Shown here: in pieces, positions 23,413-32,076 of the stretch
Layout of the letters: each line of letters opens with the position of its first letter
Numbering within the stretch: the first letter of the stretch is position 1
Source of the DNA: Agromyces aureus
GTDB taxonomy: Bacteria > Actinomycetota > Actinomycetes > Actinomycetales > Microbacteriaceae
Assembly (NCBI RefSeq): GCF_001660485.1
Contig: NZ_CP013979.1
Location: 3,472,001 to 3,536,000 of the forward strand
Length of the DNA stretch: 64,000 bases
Direction of reading: 5' to 3'
Position numbers and translations under genes: made by a program
The notes under the pieces: generated by a model
Told to the model about the DNA's origin: nothing
What the model saw: the letters and a program-made list of their open reading frames with translations, nothing else
Database searches by the model: none

Positions 23413-24900
23413 TCAGCCGAGGTCGTCGCCCCAGCCGGTCGACTCCCCCGCGGCCGCGATCGTCTGCGGCACGCCCCACGGGTTGGCCGTCTGCAGCGGC
23501 TCGGGCAGCAGCGACTCCGGCGCGCCCTGGTAGGCGACCGGCCGGAGGAACCGGGTGATGGCGGCCGTGCCGACCGAGGTCGACGAGTCGTTCGTGGTCG
23601 CCGGCCACGGTCCGCCGTGCTGCATCGCGGGCGTCACCGCGACGCCCGTCGGCCAGCCGCCGAACAGCACGCGACCGGCGTGCTCGGTGAGCACGCGCAC
23701 CAGGGCCTGCAGCTCAGCGGCATCCTCGCCGGCCGCGGCGTGCACGGTCGCCGTGAGGTTGCCGTCGAGCAGGGTCGGCACGAGGGCCGCGAGGTCGGTG
23801 CCGGGCGCCACCTCGACGAGCACCGAGAGCGGGCCGAACGATTCCTCGAGGATCTCGTCGCGCCCCGCCGCGAGGTCGTCGAGCGAGACCGCGACGATCG
23901 TCGGCGTGACCCAGCCCTGCCCGGATCCGTCGAGCTCCACGCGGCCCTCGGCCACCGCACGCACGCCGGGGGCGGCCAGCACGGCCTCGCGGCGCTCGGC
24001 GTAGCCCGCGGCGATGCGCGGGTTCAGCAGCCGGTGCGGGGCGACGGATGCCGCGGCATCCGCGATGCCCTGCTCGAGCCCGTGCCCGGCGGGAACGAAC
24101 ACGAACCCGGGCTTGGTGCAGAGCTGCCCGGCCGAACCGCTGACGCTCGTGACGAAGCCCGCGACGATCTCGTCGGCGCGCTCGTCGAGCGCCGCCTGGG
24201 TCACGAACACGGGGTTGAGGCTGCCGAGCTCGCCGAAGAAGGGGATCGGCACCGGGCGCGCGGCCGCGATGCCTGCGAGGAACTGGCCCGCCGGGATCGA
24301 GCCGGTGAACGCGCCGGCCTTCACGCGCGGGTCCTCGAGGATCTCGACGCCCTCCTGCTGCCCCGTGACGACCTGGAACACGCCGTCGGGCATGCCCGCG
24401 GCGGCGAGCGCCTCGGCGACGATCGCGGCCGTGCGCTCGGTGAGCTCGGGGTGGCCCGGGTGCCCCTTGAGGATCACCGGGCAGCCGGCGGCGAGCGCCG
24501 AGGCGGTGTCGCCGCCCGCGACCGAGAACGCGAACGGGAAGTTCGACGCCGCGAAGTTCACGACCGGGCCGAGCGGCACGAGGTAGCGGCGCACGTCGGG
24601 GCGGGGTCCGAGCGCGAAGGCCGGATCGGCCTGGTCGATGCGCACGTCGAGGTACGCGCCGTCGGCGACGGCCTCGGCGAACATCCGGAGCTGCACGGCC
24701 GTTCGGCGGAGCTCGCCGCGCAGGCGCGCCTCGGCGAGGCCCGTCTCGGCCATGCCGACCTCGACGAGCGAGTCGGCGTTCGCCTCGAGCGCGTCGGCCA
24801 CCGCCACGAGCGCCTTCGCACGGTCGCGCGGGTTCGTGTCGGCGAACGGCCGGGCGGCTGCGGCGGCGTTCGCCGCGATGGTCTCGAGCTCGGGGGTCAT
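23413..24900 (-). CDS. Alpha-ketoglutarate semialdehyde (2,5-dioxovalerate) dehydrogenase
   Basis: A 495-residue NAD(P)-dependent aldehyde dehydrogenase that performs the last step of hydroxyproline breakdown, alpha-ketoglutarate semialdehyde to alpha-ketoglutarate. The catalytic Cys261 is in GQLCTKPG and the general-base Glu224 in FFGELGSLNP. NFAASNFPFAFSVAGGDTASALAAGCPV is characteristic of this ALDH subgroup. The start at 24900 has GGAG six bases upstream; an in-frame ATG 15 bp earlier does not. It is the last gene of the hydroxyproline operon, 67 bp after the epimerase; the spacer holds short GGTGC repeats. The substrate is inferred from subgroup and neighbours. Confidence 0.9.
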   Translation of the reverse strand: MTPELETIAANAAAAARPFADTNPRDRAKALVAVADALEANADSLVEVGMAETGLAEARLRGELRRTAVQLRMFAEAVADGAYLDVRIDQADPAFALGPRPDVRRYLVPLGPVVNFAASNFPFAFSVAGGDTASALAAGCPVILKGHPGHPELTERTAAIVAEALAAAGMPDGVFQVVTGQQEGVEILEDPRVKAGAFTGSIPAGQFLAGIAAARPVPIPFFGELGSLNPVFVTQAALDERADEIVAGFVTSVSGSAGQLCTKPGFVFVPAGHGLEQGIADAAASVAPHRLLNPRIAAGYAERREAVLAAPGVRAVAEGRVELDGSGQGWVTPTIVAVSLDDLAAGRDEILEESFGPLSVLVEVAPGTDLAALVPTLLDGNLTATVHAAAGEDAAELQALVRVLTEHAGRVLFGGWPTGVAVTPAMQHGGPWPATTNDSSTSVGTAAITRFLRPVAYQGAPESLLPEPLQTANPWGVPQTIAAAGESTGWGDDLG

Positions 24901-24967
24901 CTGGGTCTCCTGCATGGTGCGGTTCGGTGCGGTGCGGTGCGGGGTCGGAGCCGGTCGGGTCGGGGGG

Positions 24968-25969
24968 TCAGAACTGGAAGCCGGTCGGGAACGGGTCGCT
25001 CGGGTCGAGCAGGTACTGCGCGGTGCCCGTGACCCAGGCCCGGCCGGTGATGGTCGGGATCACGGCGGGTCGGCCGTCGACCTCGGTCTCGCCGATGAGG
25101 CGACCGACGAAGCGGCTGCCGATGAACGACTCGTTGACGAAGTCGGTGTCGAGCGCGAGCTCGCCGCGCGCCCAGAGCTCGGCCATGCGTGCCGACGTGC
25201 CGGTGCCGCACGGCGAGCGGTCGAACCATCCGGGGAAGATGGCCATGGCGTGGCGCGACAGCGCGGCATCCGACCCGGGGGCGATGAACTCGACGTGGTG
25301 GCAGTGGTCGACGCCGTCGATGAACGGATGCCGCGGCGGCGCGGTCTCGTTGATGGCCGCCATGATCGCGAGGCCGGCCGTCACGATCTCCTGCTGGCGT
25401 TCGCGGTCGAACGGGAGCCCGACCGCGTCGAGGTCGACCATGGCGTAGAAGTTGCCGCCGAACGCCATCGAGTACGGGATCGTGCCGTAGCCGGGCACCT
25501 CGACGGTGGCGTCGAGCGCCTCGACGTAGCTCGGCACGTTCTCGATGGTCACCGAGTCGGCATGGCCGTCGGTCACCGCCACCCGCGCGATCACGAGCCC
25601 GGCGGGGGTGTCGAGCCGGATCTCGGTGACGGGCTCGACGACGTCGACCATGCCCGTCTCGACGAGCACCGTGGCCACGCCGATGGTGCCGTGCCCGCAC
25701 ATCGGCAGGCATCCGCTCACCTCGATGTAGACGACGCCCCAGTCGCAGTCGGGCCGGGTCGAGGGCTGGAGGATGGCGCCGCTCATCGCGGCGTGGCCGC
25801 GCGGTTCGTTCATGAGGAACAGCCGCAGGTCGTCGAGGTGCTCCATGAAGTGGAGCCGCTTCTCGTTCATCGTCGCGCCGGGAATGACCCCGACGCCGCC
25901 GGTCACGACGCGCGTGGGCATGCCCTCGGTGTGCGAGTCGACGGCCGAGATGACCCGGTTCGAGCGCAT
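24968..25969 (-). CDS. 4-hydroxyproline 2-epimerase (proline racemase family)
   Basis: A 333-residue cofactor-independent epimerase that converts trans-4-hydroxy-L-proline to cis-4-hydroxy-D-proline by two-base proton transfer. Both catalytic cysteines are present: Cys91 in MCGHGT and Cys254 in CGTGTSA. Keeping the second cysteine separates it from trans-3-hydroxyproline dehydratases, which carry Thr there. VDSHTEGMPTRVV and the substrate-site histidine in CHHVEF also fit. AGGAGGAAC precedes the ATG. It is 28 bp after the DapA-like gene, within the hydroxyproline operon. Proline racemase activity is less likely given the neighbouring genes. Confidence 0.92.
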   Translation of the reverse strand: MRSNRVISAVDSHTEGMPTRVVTGGVGVIPGATMNEKRLHFMEHLDDLRLFLMNEPRGHAAMSGAILQPSTRPDCDWGVVYIEVSGCLPMCGHGTIGVATVLVETGMVDVVEPVTEIRLDTPAGLVIARVAVTDGHADSVTIENVPSYVEALDATVEVPGYGTIPYSMAFGGNFYAMVDLDAVGLPFDRERQQEIVTAGLAIMAAINETAPPRHPFIDGVDHCHHVEFIAPGSDAALSRHAMAIFPGWFDRSPCGTGTSARMAELWARGELALDTDFVNESFIGSRFVGRLIGETEVDGRPAVIPTITGRAWVTGTAQYLLDPSDPFPTGFQF

Positions 25970-25997
25970 GTGTTCCTCCTGCTCCGGACGGCCGGAC

Positions 25998-26915
25998 TCA
26001 GCGGCTCGCGATGTAGTCGAGCGCCTTCTGCGTGTCGCGGCGCACCTGCGCCTCGTGCTCGGCCGACAGCGGGCCGCGCGGAGGACGTGTCGGTCCACCG
26101 TAGCTCTGCCCGGCGATGTCGATCGACAGCTTGATGGCCTGCACGAACTCGGTCTTCGAGTCCCAGCGGAACACCGCGACGAGCTGCGTGTAGAGCGTGC
26201 GCGCCTCGTCGATGCGGCCCGCCTTCACGAGGTCGTAGATCTCGACGGCCTCCTTCGGGAACGCGTTCGGGTAGCCGGCGAACCAGCCCGTCGCACCCAC
26301 CACGAGCGACTCGAAGAGCAGGTCGTCGGCGCCGGCGATGACGTCGATGTCGCAGAGTTCCTTGATCTCGAGCACCCGGCGGATGTCGGCCGTGAACTCC
26401 TTGATCGCGACGACGTTCTCGAGTTGGGCGAGCTCGGCGACGAGGTCGGGCGTGAGGTCGACCTTCGTGTCGAACGGGTTGTTGTAGAGCATGATCGGCA
26501 GGCCGACCTCGTTCAGGCGCGTGTAGTGCTCGACGACCTCGCTGCGGCTCGCGCGGTAGATCGTCGGCGGCAGGGCGAGCACGCCGTCGGCGCCGTCCTC
26601 CTTGGCGTACTCGGCCCACTGCACGGCCTGGTGCCAGCCGACGCCGTGCACGCCCGCGACGACGAGTCCGCGACCCGCGACGGTCTCGACGGCGACCTGG
26701 ATCACCTTGCGACGCTCGGCGTCGGTGAGGCTCGAGTACTCGCCGAGCGATCCGTTCGGGCCGACGCCGCGGCATCCGTTCTCGATGAGGAAGTCGCAGT
26801 GCGCGGCGAACCGGTCGTAGTCGACGGCGAGGCCTGCGGGCGCGGAGGCGTCCTCCTTGAAGGCGAGCGTGGTCGCGACGACGACGCCGCCGAGGTCGAA
26901 CTTCTGGGTGGTCAT
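25998..26915 (-). CDS. DapA-family 1-pyrroline-4-hydroxy-2-carboxylate deaminase
   Basis: A 305-residue class I aldolase-fold lyase. The Schiff-base lysine is Lys172 (VAIKEFT) and the helper Tyr144 is in LPIMLYNNPFDT. In hydroxyproline clusters this DapA branch deaminates and opens 1-pyrroline-4-hydroxy-2-carboxylate to alpha-ketoglutarate semialdehyde; that function is inferred from the neighbours, since sequence alone would also allow other dihydrodipicolinate-synthase-family reactions. It starts inside the end of the FAD/NAD subunit gene (ATGA overlap), so it is coupled to it. Confidence 0.87.
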   Translation of the reverse strand: MTTQKFDLGGVVVATTLAFKEDASAPAGLAVDYDRFAAHCDFLIENGCRGVGPNGSLGEYSSLTDAERRKVIQVAVETVAGRGLVVAGVHGVGWHQAVQWAEYAKEDGADGVLALPPTIYRASRSEVVEHYTRLNEVGLPIMLYNNPFDTKVDLTPDLVAELAQLENVVAIKEFTADIRRVLEIKELCDIDVIAGADDLLFESLVVGATGWFAGYPNAFPKEAVEIYDLVKAGRIDEARTLYTQLVAVFRWDSKTEFVQAIKLSIDIAGQSYGGPTRPPRGPLSAEHEAQVRRDTQKALDYIASR

Positions 26916-28429
26916 GGGTGTCCTTTCTCGGACGGTCGGTGCGTGATGGTGTTGGGGTCTCTGCCGGCCAGTTCGCCGAGGCGCAGTGGCGAGGCGATGG
27001 GTCGGCGGTCGGTGGTGACGGATGCCGCGGGGCTGCCGACGATCTCCTCGACCGTTCGCCCGCAGATGCGCCCCTGGCAGATGCCGAGGCCGGCGCGGGT
27101 CGTGAGCTTCATCGAGCGGAGGCCGCTCGCGCAGGTCGCCTCGCGCGTCTCGCGCAGGCGCCCGTAGGGCACCTCCTCGCAGCGGCAGACGACGGTGTCG
27201 TCCTCGAGCCACGTGGTCCAGCCCGAGCGGATGCCGTGCGCGGCCTCGATGCGGGCGGCGAAGCCCGTGAAGGTGCGGCGTGCGCCGACGGCCGCGGCGA
27301 GGTCGGCGTCGCGCGGGCTGCCGCCGGCGGCGACGTGACCGGCGATCTCGCCCTCGGCGAGGGCCGCGTCGACGCCGCCGATGCCGGTGATCTCGCCGGC
27401 GGCGTAGACGCCGGGAACGCTCGTGGCCTGGCTCTCGTCGACACGCACGAAGCGCTCGGGGGTGAGGTCGCATCCGGCGGCGATCGGCAGTTCGAGTCGT
27501 GGCGTGAACCCGTGGCTCACGCACACGGCGTCGACCTCGATGCGGCGCTCGGTGCCGGCGATCGGCGACCAGTCGGCGTCGACCTCGGCGACCGTGACGG
27601 CCTCGACCCGGTCGGTGCCGTGCGCGGCGACGACCGCCCGTCCGGTGACGTACGGGATGCGGTGCCGCAGGTGGGTGCCGACGTAGCCCGCGAGTTCGCC
27701 GCCCTTCTTCGCGGCGCCCACGAGCTGCCACGGCTTCGGCAGCCACCCCTTCACGAGCGCCGACACGCGGCTCGCCTCGTAGACGCCGAGCACCTTCGCG
27801 CCGGTCGCGGCGACCGAGGCGGCGACGGGCAGCAGGAACGGTCCGGCTCCGGCGATGACGACCCGCTCGCCCAGGGCCACGCGCTCGCCCTTCGCGAACG
27901 CCTGCGCCGCGCCGGCCGTGAAGACGCCGGGCAGGTCCCATCCGGGGAACGGCAGCGTGCGGTCGTGCGCGCCCGTGGCGAGCACGAGCGCGTCGGGGCG
28001 GAACGTGCGGCCCCGCCGGGCGGTGCCGTCGGGCGGGCCCACGAGCACGTGCACGGCGACGGGGGCGGCCTCGCCCGCGGCATCCGCCTGCTCGATCGCC
28101 CAGACCTGCGCGCCGAGCACGATCTCGCAGCCCGGGTCGCGGTCGAGCTCCTCGTGCAGCGCGGTGTAGGTCGACCAGCCGTGGTGCAGCGCGCGCTCGT
28201 TCGCCGAGGGACGCGACGCTGGCAGGTGGCGCCAGTACTGGCCGCCCGTGGCGTCGACGGCATCGAGCAGGGTCACGGATGCCCCGCGCTCGCGGGCGGC
28301 CTTCGCTGCGGCGAGTCCGGCGGGGCCGGCGCCGACCACGAGCACCGTGCGCGCGGCGGGCGCACCGGCGGCGGGCGCACCGGCGGCGGGCGCACCGGCG
28401 GCCGGCGTCGCGGGAGTGGCGGGGCTCAT
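26912..28429 (-). CDS. D-hydroxyproline dehydrogenase, FAD/NAD-binding subunit
   Basis: A 505-residue flavoprotein subunit related to the alpha subunit of hydrogen cyanide synthase (HcnB) and proline/opine dehydrogenases. After an AAGAP-repeat N-terminus comes the FAD Rossmann motif VVGAGPAGLAAA (31-42), a second dinucleotide-binding fold (VVIAGAGPFLLPVA) and a C-terminal BFD-like [2Fe-2S] domain with Cys415, Cys417, Cys451 and Cys456. With the small ferredoxin-like and DadA-like subunits it should oxidise cis-4-hydroxy-D-proline to 1-pyrroline-4-hydroxy-2-carboxylate and pass electrons to the respiratory chain. Both ends overlap neighbouring genes by 4 bp, so the three subunits are translationally coupled. 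Confidence 0.88.
   Translation of the reverse strand: MSPATPATPAAGAPAAGAPAAGAPAARTVLVVGAGPAGLAAAKAARERGASVTLLDAVDATGGQYWRHLPASRPSANERALHHGWSTYTALHEELDRDPGCEIVLGAQVWAIEQADAAGEAAPVAVHVLVGPPDGTARRGRTFRPDALVLATGAHDRTLPFPGWDLPGVFTAGAAQAFAKGERVALGERVVIAGAGPFLLPVAASVAATGAKVLGVYEASRVSALVKGWLPKPWQLVGAAKKGGELAGYVGTHLRHRIPYVTGRAVVAAHGTDRVEAVTVAEVDADWSPIAGTERRIEVDAVCVSHGFTPRLELPIAAGCDLTPERFVRVDESQATSVPGVYAAGEITGIGGVDAALAEGEIAGHVAAGGSPRDADLAAAVGARRTFTGFAARIEAAHGIRSGWTTWLEDDTVVCRCEEVPYGRLRETREATCASGLRSMKLTTRAGLGICQGRICGRTVEEIVGSPAASVTTDRRPIASPLRLGELAGRDPNTITHRPSEKGHP
28361..28405. repeat. 15-bp coding repeat for AAGAP units
   Basis: Three near-identical 15-bp units (GGCGGGCGCACCGGC-like) encode AAGAP repeats at the N-terminus of the FAD/NAD subunit. 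The number of units could vary in frame. Confidence 0.75.
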
Positions 28430-28749
28430 CGCGCCGCCTCGGGGAGCTCGTCGTGCTGCGTCTCGACGACGTCGCCGTCGGTCGCGCGTCGCTGGCACGC
28501 CCGCACGTCGCGTTCGCCGTTGACCGTCACGATGCAGTCGAAGCACACGCCGATGCCGCAGAAGAGTCCGCGGGGTCGACCGTCGACCGAGGTCCTGCGC
28601 CACGCGAGCCGCCCCGTCGCGAGCACGACGCCGGCGATGGTCTGGCCCTCGACGCCGTCGACCGCTTCGCCGTCGACCGAGATGCCGACGGGGCGCTCAC
28701 CCCTCGGCCGGATCGGGTCGTGCCGCGAGGGCATCATGCGCGCGGCCAT
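28426..28749 (-). CDS. D-hydroxyproline dehydrogenase, [2Fe-2S] small subunit
   Basis: A 107-residue ferredoxin-like subunit (HcnA-like). Cys64, Cys69, Cys72 and Cys85 form the plant-type [2Fe-2S] pattern C-x4-C-x2-C-x12-C within GLFCGIGVCFDCIVTVNG. It should relay electrons between the two flavin subunits. Its stop overlaps the start of the FAD/NAD subunit and its start overlaps the stop of the DadA-like gene (TGATG), so all three are read as one unit. Confidence 0.9.
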   Translation of the reverse strand: MAARMMPSRHDPIRPRGERPVGISVDGEAVDGVEGQTIAGVVLATGRLAWRRTSVDGRPRGLFCGIGVCFDCIVTVNGERDVRACQRRATDGDVVETQHDELPEAAR

Positions 28750-29957
28750 CAGGCGGCCTCCTCGGTCTCGGGCAGCAGGTGCGGTGCGAGCGACGCACGG
28801 TCGAGGCCGAACGGGGCGGCGTCGATGGGCGAGGGCGTGCCGAGCAGGCCGGCGACGAGCAGCTCGGCGGTCGCGAGCGAGAGCCCGATGCCCGCGCCCT
28901 CGTGCCCGCTCGCGTGCCAGAGCCCCGGCACCCGGTGGTCTTCGCCGATCACGGGAAGGTGGTCGGGCATGAACGGACGGAACCCGCCGTAGGTGCGCAT
29001 GATCGAGGCGCCCGCGAGGAACGGGAACAGGCGCAGCGCCTTGCCCGCGACCTCGCGGATCACGTCGACGCGCAGGCGCTCGTCGAACCCGACCTGCTCA
29101 CGGCTGGAGCCGAGCAGCACCGTGCCCGCCGCCGTCGACTCGACGACGCTCGAGGTCTGCAGCGCGGCATCGGACGACTGGGTGGCGCCGAAGTAGTCGC
29201 CGTCGTAGACCTTGTGGAACACGCGGTGCGGCATGCGCGTGGTGACGAGCACCATGCCGCGGCGGGGCTTCACGGGCAGGCGAACGCCCATGGCGCCCGC
29301 GACCTCGCCCGACCAGGGTCCGGCCGCGATGAGCACGGCGCCGGCGGCCACGTCGCCGGCATCGGTGGTCACGCCCGACACGCGGCCGTCTGCATCGCGC
29401 ATCGCACCGGTCACCGTGACGCCCGTTCGCACGATCGCGCCGTGGCGGCGGGCCGACGCGAGCAGCGCCTCGGTTGCGATGACGGGCTGCACCTGCGCGT
29501 CGTCGGGGTAGTGCACCGCGGCGGTGATCGCCGGGTTCAGCCACGGCTCGAGCGCGAGCGCGTCGGCGACGGACACCGCGCGGGCGTCGACGCCGGCCAC
29601 GCGCTGGGTCGCGGCGAAGGCCAGCAACGGCTCGGCACCGGCATCCGTCGTCGCCACCACCAGGCCGCCCTTGCGCTCGTACTCGAGCGAGGGGAACGCG
29701 GCACCGCGCTCGTCGGCGAGCTCGTCGGCGAGCTCGGCCACGAGGGCGGGCCAGAGCGACGAGGCGTAGACGGCGAGGTCGAGTTCGGCGCCGGGCCCCT
29801 TGTCGGAGACGAGCAGGTTGCCCTCGCCCTTCGCACTGGTTCCGGATGCCGCGGCTCCGCGTTCGAGCACGGTGACGCCCACCCCGGCCATCGCGAGTGC
29901 GCGGGCGCAGGCCGCGCCGACGATGCCGGCGCCCACGATGACGACGTCGGTGATCAT
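28749..29957 (-). CDS. D-hydroxyproline dehydrogenase, DadA-like FAD catalytic subunit
   Basis: A 402-residue FAD-dependent amine oxidase of the DadA/HcnC family, expected to carry the active site that oxidises D-hydroxyproline. The FAD motif is VVIVGAGIVGAACARAL (6-22). LPVKPRRGMVLVTT and the C-terminal HASGHEGAGIGLS are typical of the family. GAGAGGAGC precedes the ATG. It is the first gene of the operon. A TATGTCACATA palindrome lies about 40 bp upstream, a likely GntR operator. The divergent glutaminase begins 110 bp away. Confidence 0.88.
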   Translation of the reverse strand: MITDVVIVGAGIVGAACARALAMAGVGVTVLERGAAASGTSAKGEGNLLVSDKGPGAELDLAVYASSLWPALVAELADELADERGAAFPSLEYERKGGLVVATTDAGAEPLLAFAATQRVAGVDARAVSVADALALEPWLNPAITAAVHYPDDAQVQPVIATEALLASARRHGAIVRTGVTVTGAMRDADGRVSGVTTDAGDVAAGAVLIAAGPWSGEVAGAMGVRLPVKPRRGMVLVTTRMPHRVFHKVYDGDYFGATQSSDAALQTSSVVESTAAGTVLLGSSREQVGFDERLRVDVIREVAGKALRLFPFLAGASIMRTYGGFRPFMPDHLPVIGEDHRVPGLWHASGHEGAGIGLSLATAELLVAGLLGTPSPIDAAPFGLDRASLAPHLLPETEEAA

Positions 29958-29994
29958 GGCGCTCCTCTCATCGGCGACTGGCGCTCATCAGTAA

Positions 29995-30005
29995 TATGTC
30001 ACATA
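29995..30005. promoter_or_regulatory. TATGTCACATA operator candidate for the hydroxyproline operon
   Basis: TATGT-C-ACATA is a perfect 11-bp palindrome 38-48 bp before the first operon gene. On the minus strand it continues as GTGACATATTAC, matching 11 of 12 bases of GTGACATACTAC before the aminopeptidase gene. A GntR/FCD regulator encoded between them is the obvious binder. Confidence 0.55.
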
Positions 30006-30067
30006 CCCACTGGGAGCACAACGGGTCGGTCCGCGAAGACGCGGATGCACAGCCCTAGGCTGGCCGC

Positions 30068-31333
30068 ATGGCCGTCGACGAGTCCGACCGGAGCACGCCG
30101 TCCCCGCTGAGCATCGCGCTCGCCTCGGTGCTCGAGCGTGCGCGGCCGAAGACATCGGGAGCCGTCGCCACGTACATCCCCGAGCTCGCACGCGCAGACC
30201 CCGACCAGCTCGGCATCGCGCTCGCGAGCGTGCGCGGCACCGTGCACGAGGCCGGCGACAGCGACGCCGAGTTCACGATCCAGTCGGTCTCCAAGCCGTT
30301 CGTGCTCGCCCTGGCGCTCGAGCAGTCCGGGCTGGCCGAAGTGACCAGGCACGTCGGCCTCGAACCGAGCGGCGAGCCGTTCAACGCCATCAGCCTCGAC
30401 GAGCACACCGGTCGGCCGCTCAACCCGATGATCAACGCGGGCGCCATCGTGACCAGCTCGCTCGTGCGCGGCGACCGCGCCGACGAGAAGTTCGCGGTGA
30501 TCAGCGCCGGCCTCTCGGCCTTCGCCGGCCGCTCGCTCGACGTCGACGAGGCCGTGTACTCCTCCGAACAGGCGACCGGCGACCGCAACCGCGCGCTCGC
30601 CTACCTCGCACGGTCGGCCGGCACGCTCGCGTCGAGCGCCGAGGTCGCGACGACGGCGTACTTCCGGCAGTGCTCGCTCACGGTCACGGCGCGCGACCTC
30701 GCGATCATGGCCGCGACGCTCGCCAACGGCGGCGTGAACCCCATCACGCGCGAACGCGTCGTCAGCGAGGACGTCGCGCGCTGGACGACCGCGGTCATGA
30801 CCAGCTGCGGCATGTACGACGCCTCGGGCGAGTGGCTCGTGCGCGTCGGCCTGCCCGCCAAGAGCGGCGTCGGCGGGGGCATCGCGGCCCTGCAGCCCGA
30901 GCAGTTCGGCATCGGCACGTTCAGCCCCCGGCTCGACGCGCGCGGCAACAGTGTGCGCGGCGTCGCCGTGCTCGAGCAACTCAGCGAGCGCCACGGCCTG
31001 CACATGCTCCAGCACCGCGAGACCCCGCTCTCGCCGATCGACGAGATCTCGGTCGGCGGCGGCTCCGACGAGGTCGCCGGCGACGAGGTCGTCGCGATGC
31101 TCCGCGGCGAGCTGAACTTCGGCAATGTCGAGGAGGTGCTCACCCGCCTCATGCCGCTGCTCGAGTCCGAGGGCCGGCTGGTGCTCGACTTCGGGGCGGT
31201 CACGCGGGTCGGCGCACCCGCGGTGCGCCTGCTGCTCTGGGCAGCGGATGCCGCGGGCCCGGCGCCCGACGGACTCCCCCGCGTCGAGCTGCGCGACCCC
31301 GACGGCGTGCTCGACGTCGATCTCGCCGACTGA
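30068..31333 (+). CDS. Glutaminase with C-terminal STAS-like domain
   Basis: A 421-residue enzyme converting glutamine to glutamate and ammonia through a serine beta-lactamase-like active site. The nucleophile pair is Ser73 and Lys76 in QSVSKPF; NPMINAGAIVTSS and PAKSGVGGGI are further family blocks. Residues from about 338 (GELNFGNVEEVLTRLMPL..LVLDFGAVTRVGAPAVRLLL) look like a STAS domain, probably a regulatory or partner-binding module. TAGGCT (30056-30061) is 6 nt before the ATG, so the message is leaderless. It is divergent from the hydroxyproline operon and may share its control region. Confidence 0.9.
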   Translation: MAVDESDRSTPSPLSIALASVLERARPKTSGAVATYIPELARADPDQLGIALASVRGTVHEAGDSDAEFTIQSVSKPFVLALALEQSGLAEVTRHVGLEPSGEPFNAISLDEHTGRPLNPMINAGAIVTSSLVRGDRADEKFAVISAGLSAFAGRSLDVDEAVYSSEQATGDRNRALAYLARSAGTLASSAEVATTAYFRQCSLTVTARDLAIMAATLANGGVNPITRERVVSEDVARWTTAVMTSCGMYDASGEWLVRVGLPAKSGVGGGIAALQPEQFGIGTFSPRLDARGNSVRGVAVLEQLSERHGLHMLQHRETPLSPIDEISVGGGSDEVAGDEVVAMLRGELNFGNVEEVLTRLMPLLESEGRLVLDFGAVTRVGAPAVRLLLWAADAAGPAPDGLPRVELRDPDGVLDVDLAD

Positions 31334-31361
31334 GGGGTTATCGTGTCCGCGCGGGTTTGCG

Positions 31362-32051
31362 CTATCCGATGAGGCTGACGGCCCGCGCGATGACGAGGGC
31401 GAGCAGGACGAAGCCGCCGAACGACTCGAGTGACATGAGCAGCTTCGCTCGGGTCGTGAGCGGCATCGTGTCGGTGGGGCTGAAGGCCATCGAGTTCGAC
31501 AGCGAGAAGTAGAAGTAGTCGACGAATCCGGCGGTCCAGTCCGACTTGAGCGATGAGCCTGCCGCGACTTCGACGATGGTGTCGTCATCTTCATCCTGCG
31601 GGAAGCGGAAGTCGGCGTTCGGCAGGTCCGACCGCTTGGCCATCGTCCGCATGACCGGTCCACCTCGATCGATCTCCCAGAACAGCAGGGCGAACCCGAT
31701 CACGTTCACCACCCAGACCTGCAGGGCGGATTGCAGCAATGACGGGCCGTCGCCATTCCCGCGGACGAGGACCAGGACCAGGAGAACCAGAGTGATCTGG
31801 TTGGAGATCACCACGATGATCGCGAGGGTCAGCGAGGCGATGCGCGACCATGTCGTCTGCGTGTTGAAGCGGTGCGGGTTGAGGATGATCAGCGGGATCA
31901 GCAGCAAGATGCCGATGGCGACCGTCACGTACCGCTGGACCGTGATGAGATCGTTCGGCAGCGCGCCGTACAGGGCGAGCGCGACGACGAGCGCGAAGAC
32001 CGCCGGCCACCTGTGCTCGATACGGGCACGACGGGTCTCATGTTGTTCCAC
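31362..32051 (-). CDS. DUF1345 family membrane protein
   Basis: A 229-residue protein with about five transmembrane helices (around 15-33, 42-60, 72-95, 110-125 and the last near 210-227). The segment FVDYFYFSLSNSMAFSPTDT followed by MPLTTRAKLLM is the family hallmark and resembles a channel pore loop and helix. Function is unknown; ion transport is a possibility only. The GTG start at 32051 has TAGACT 6 nt upstream, hence leaderless. It lies next to the GntR gene but has its own promoter. Confidence 0.8.
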   Translation of the reverse strand: MEQHETRRARIEHRWPAVFALVVALALYGALPNDLITVQRYVTVAIGILLLIPLIILNPHRFNTQTTWSRIASLTLAIIVVISNQITLVLLVLVLVRGNGDGPSLLQSALQVWVVNVIGFALLFWEIDRGGPVMRTMAKRSDLPNADFRFPQDEDDDTIVEVAAGSSLKSDWTAGFVDYFYFSLSNSMAFSPTDTMPLTTRAKLLMSLESFGGFVLLALVIARAVSLIG

Positions 32052-32076
32052 GCCCGAAGTCTAGGTTGACGACTCC

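Noticed and set aside
25998..27941. 647-codon frame containing the DapA-like gene
   Set aside because: Residues before 26915 are antisense-like text of the FAD/NAD subunit; the real start is the ATG overlapping that gene.
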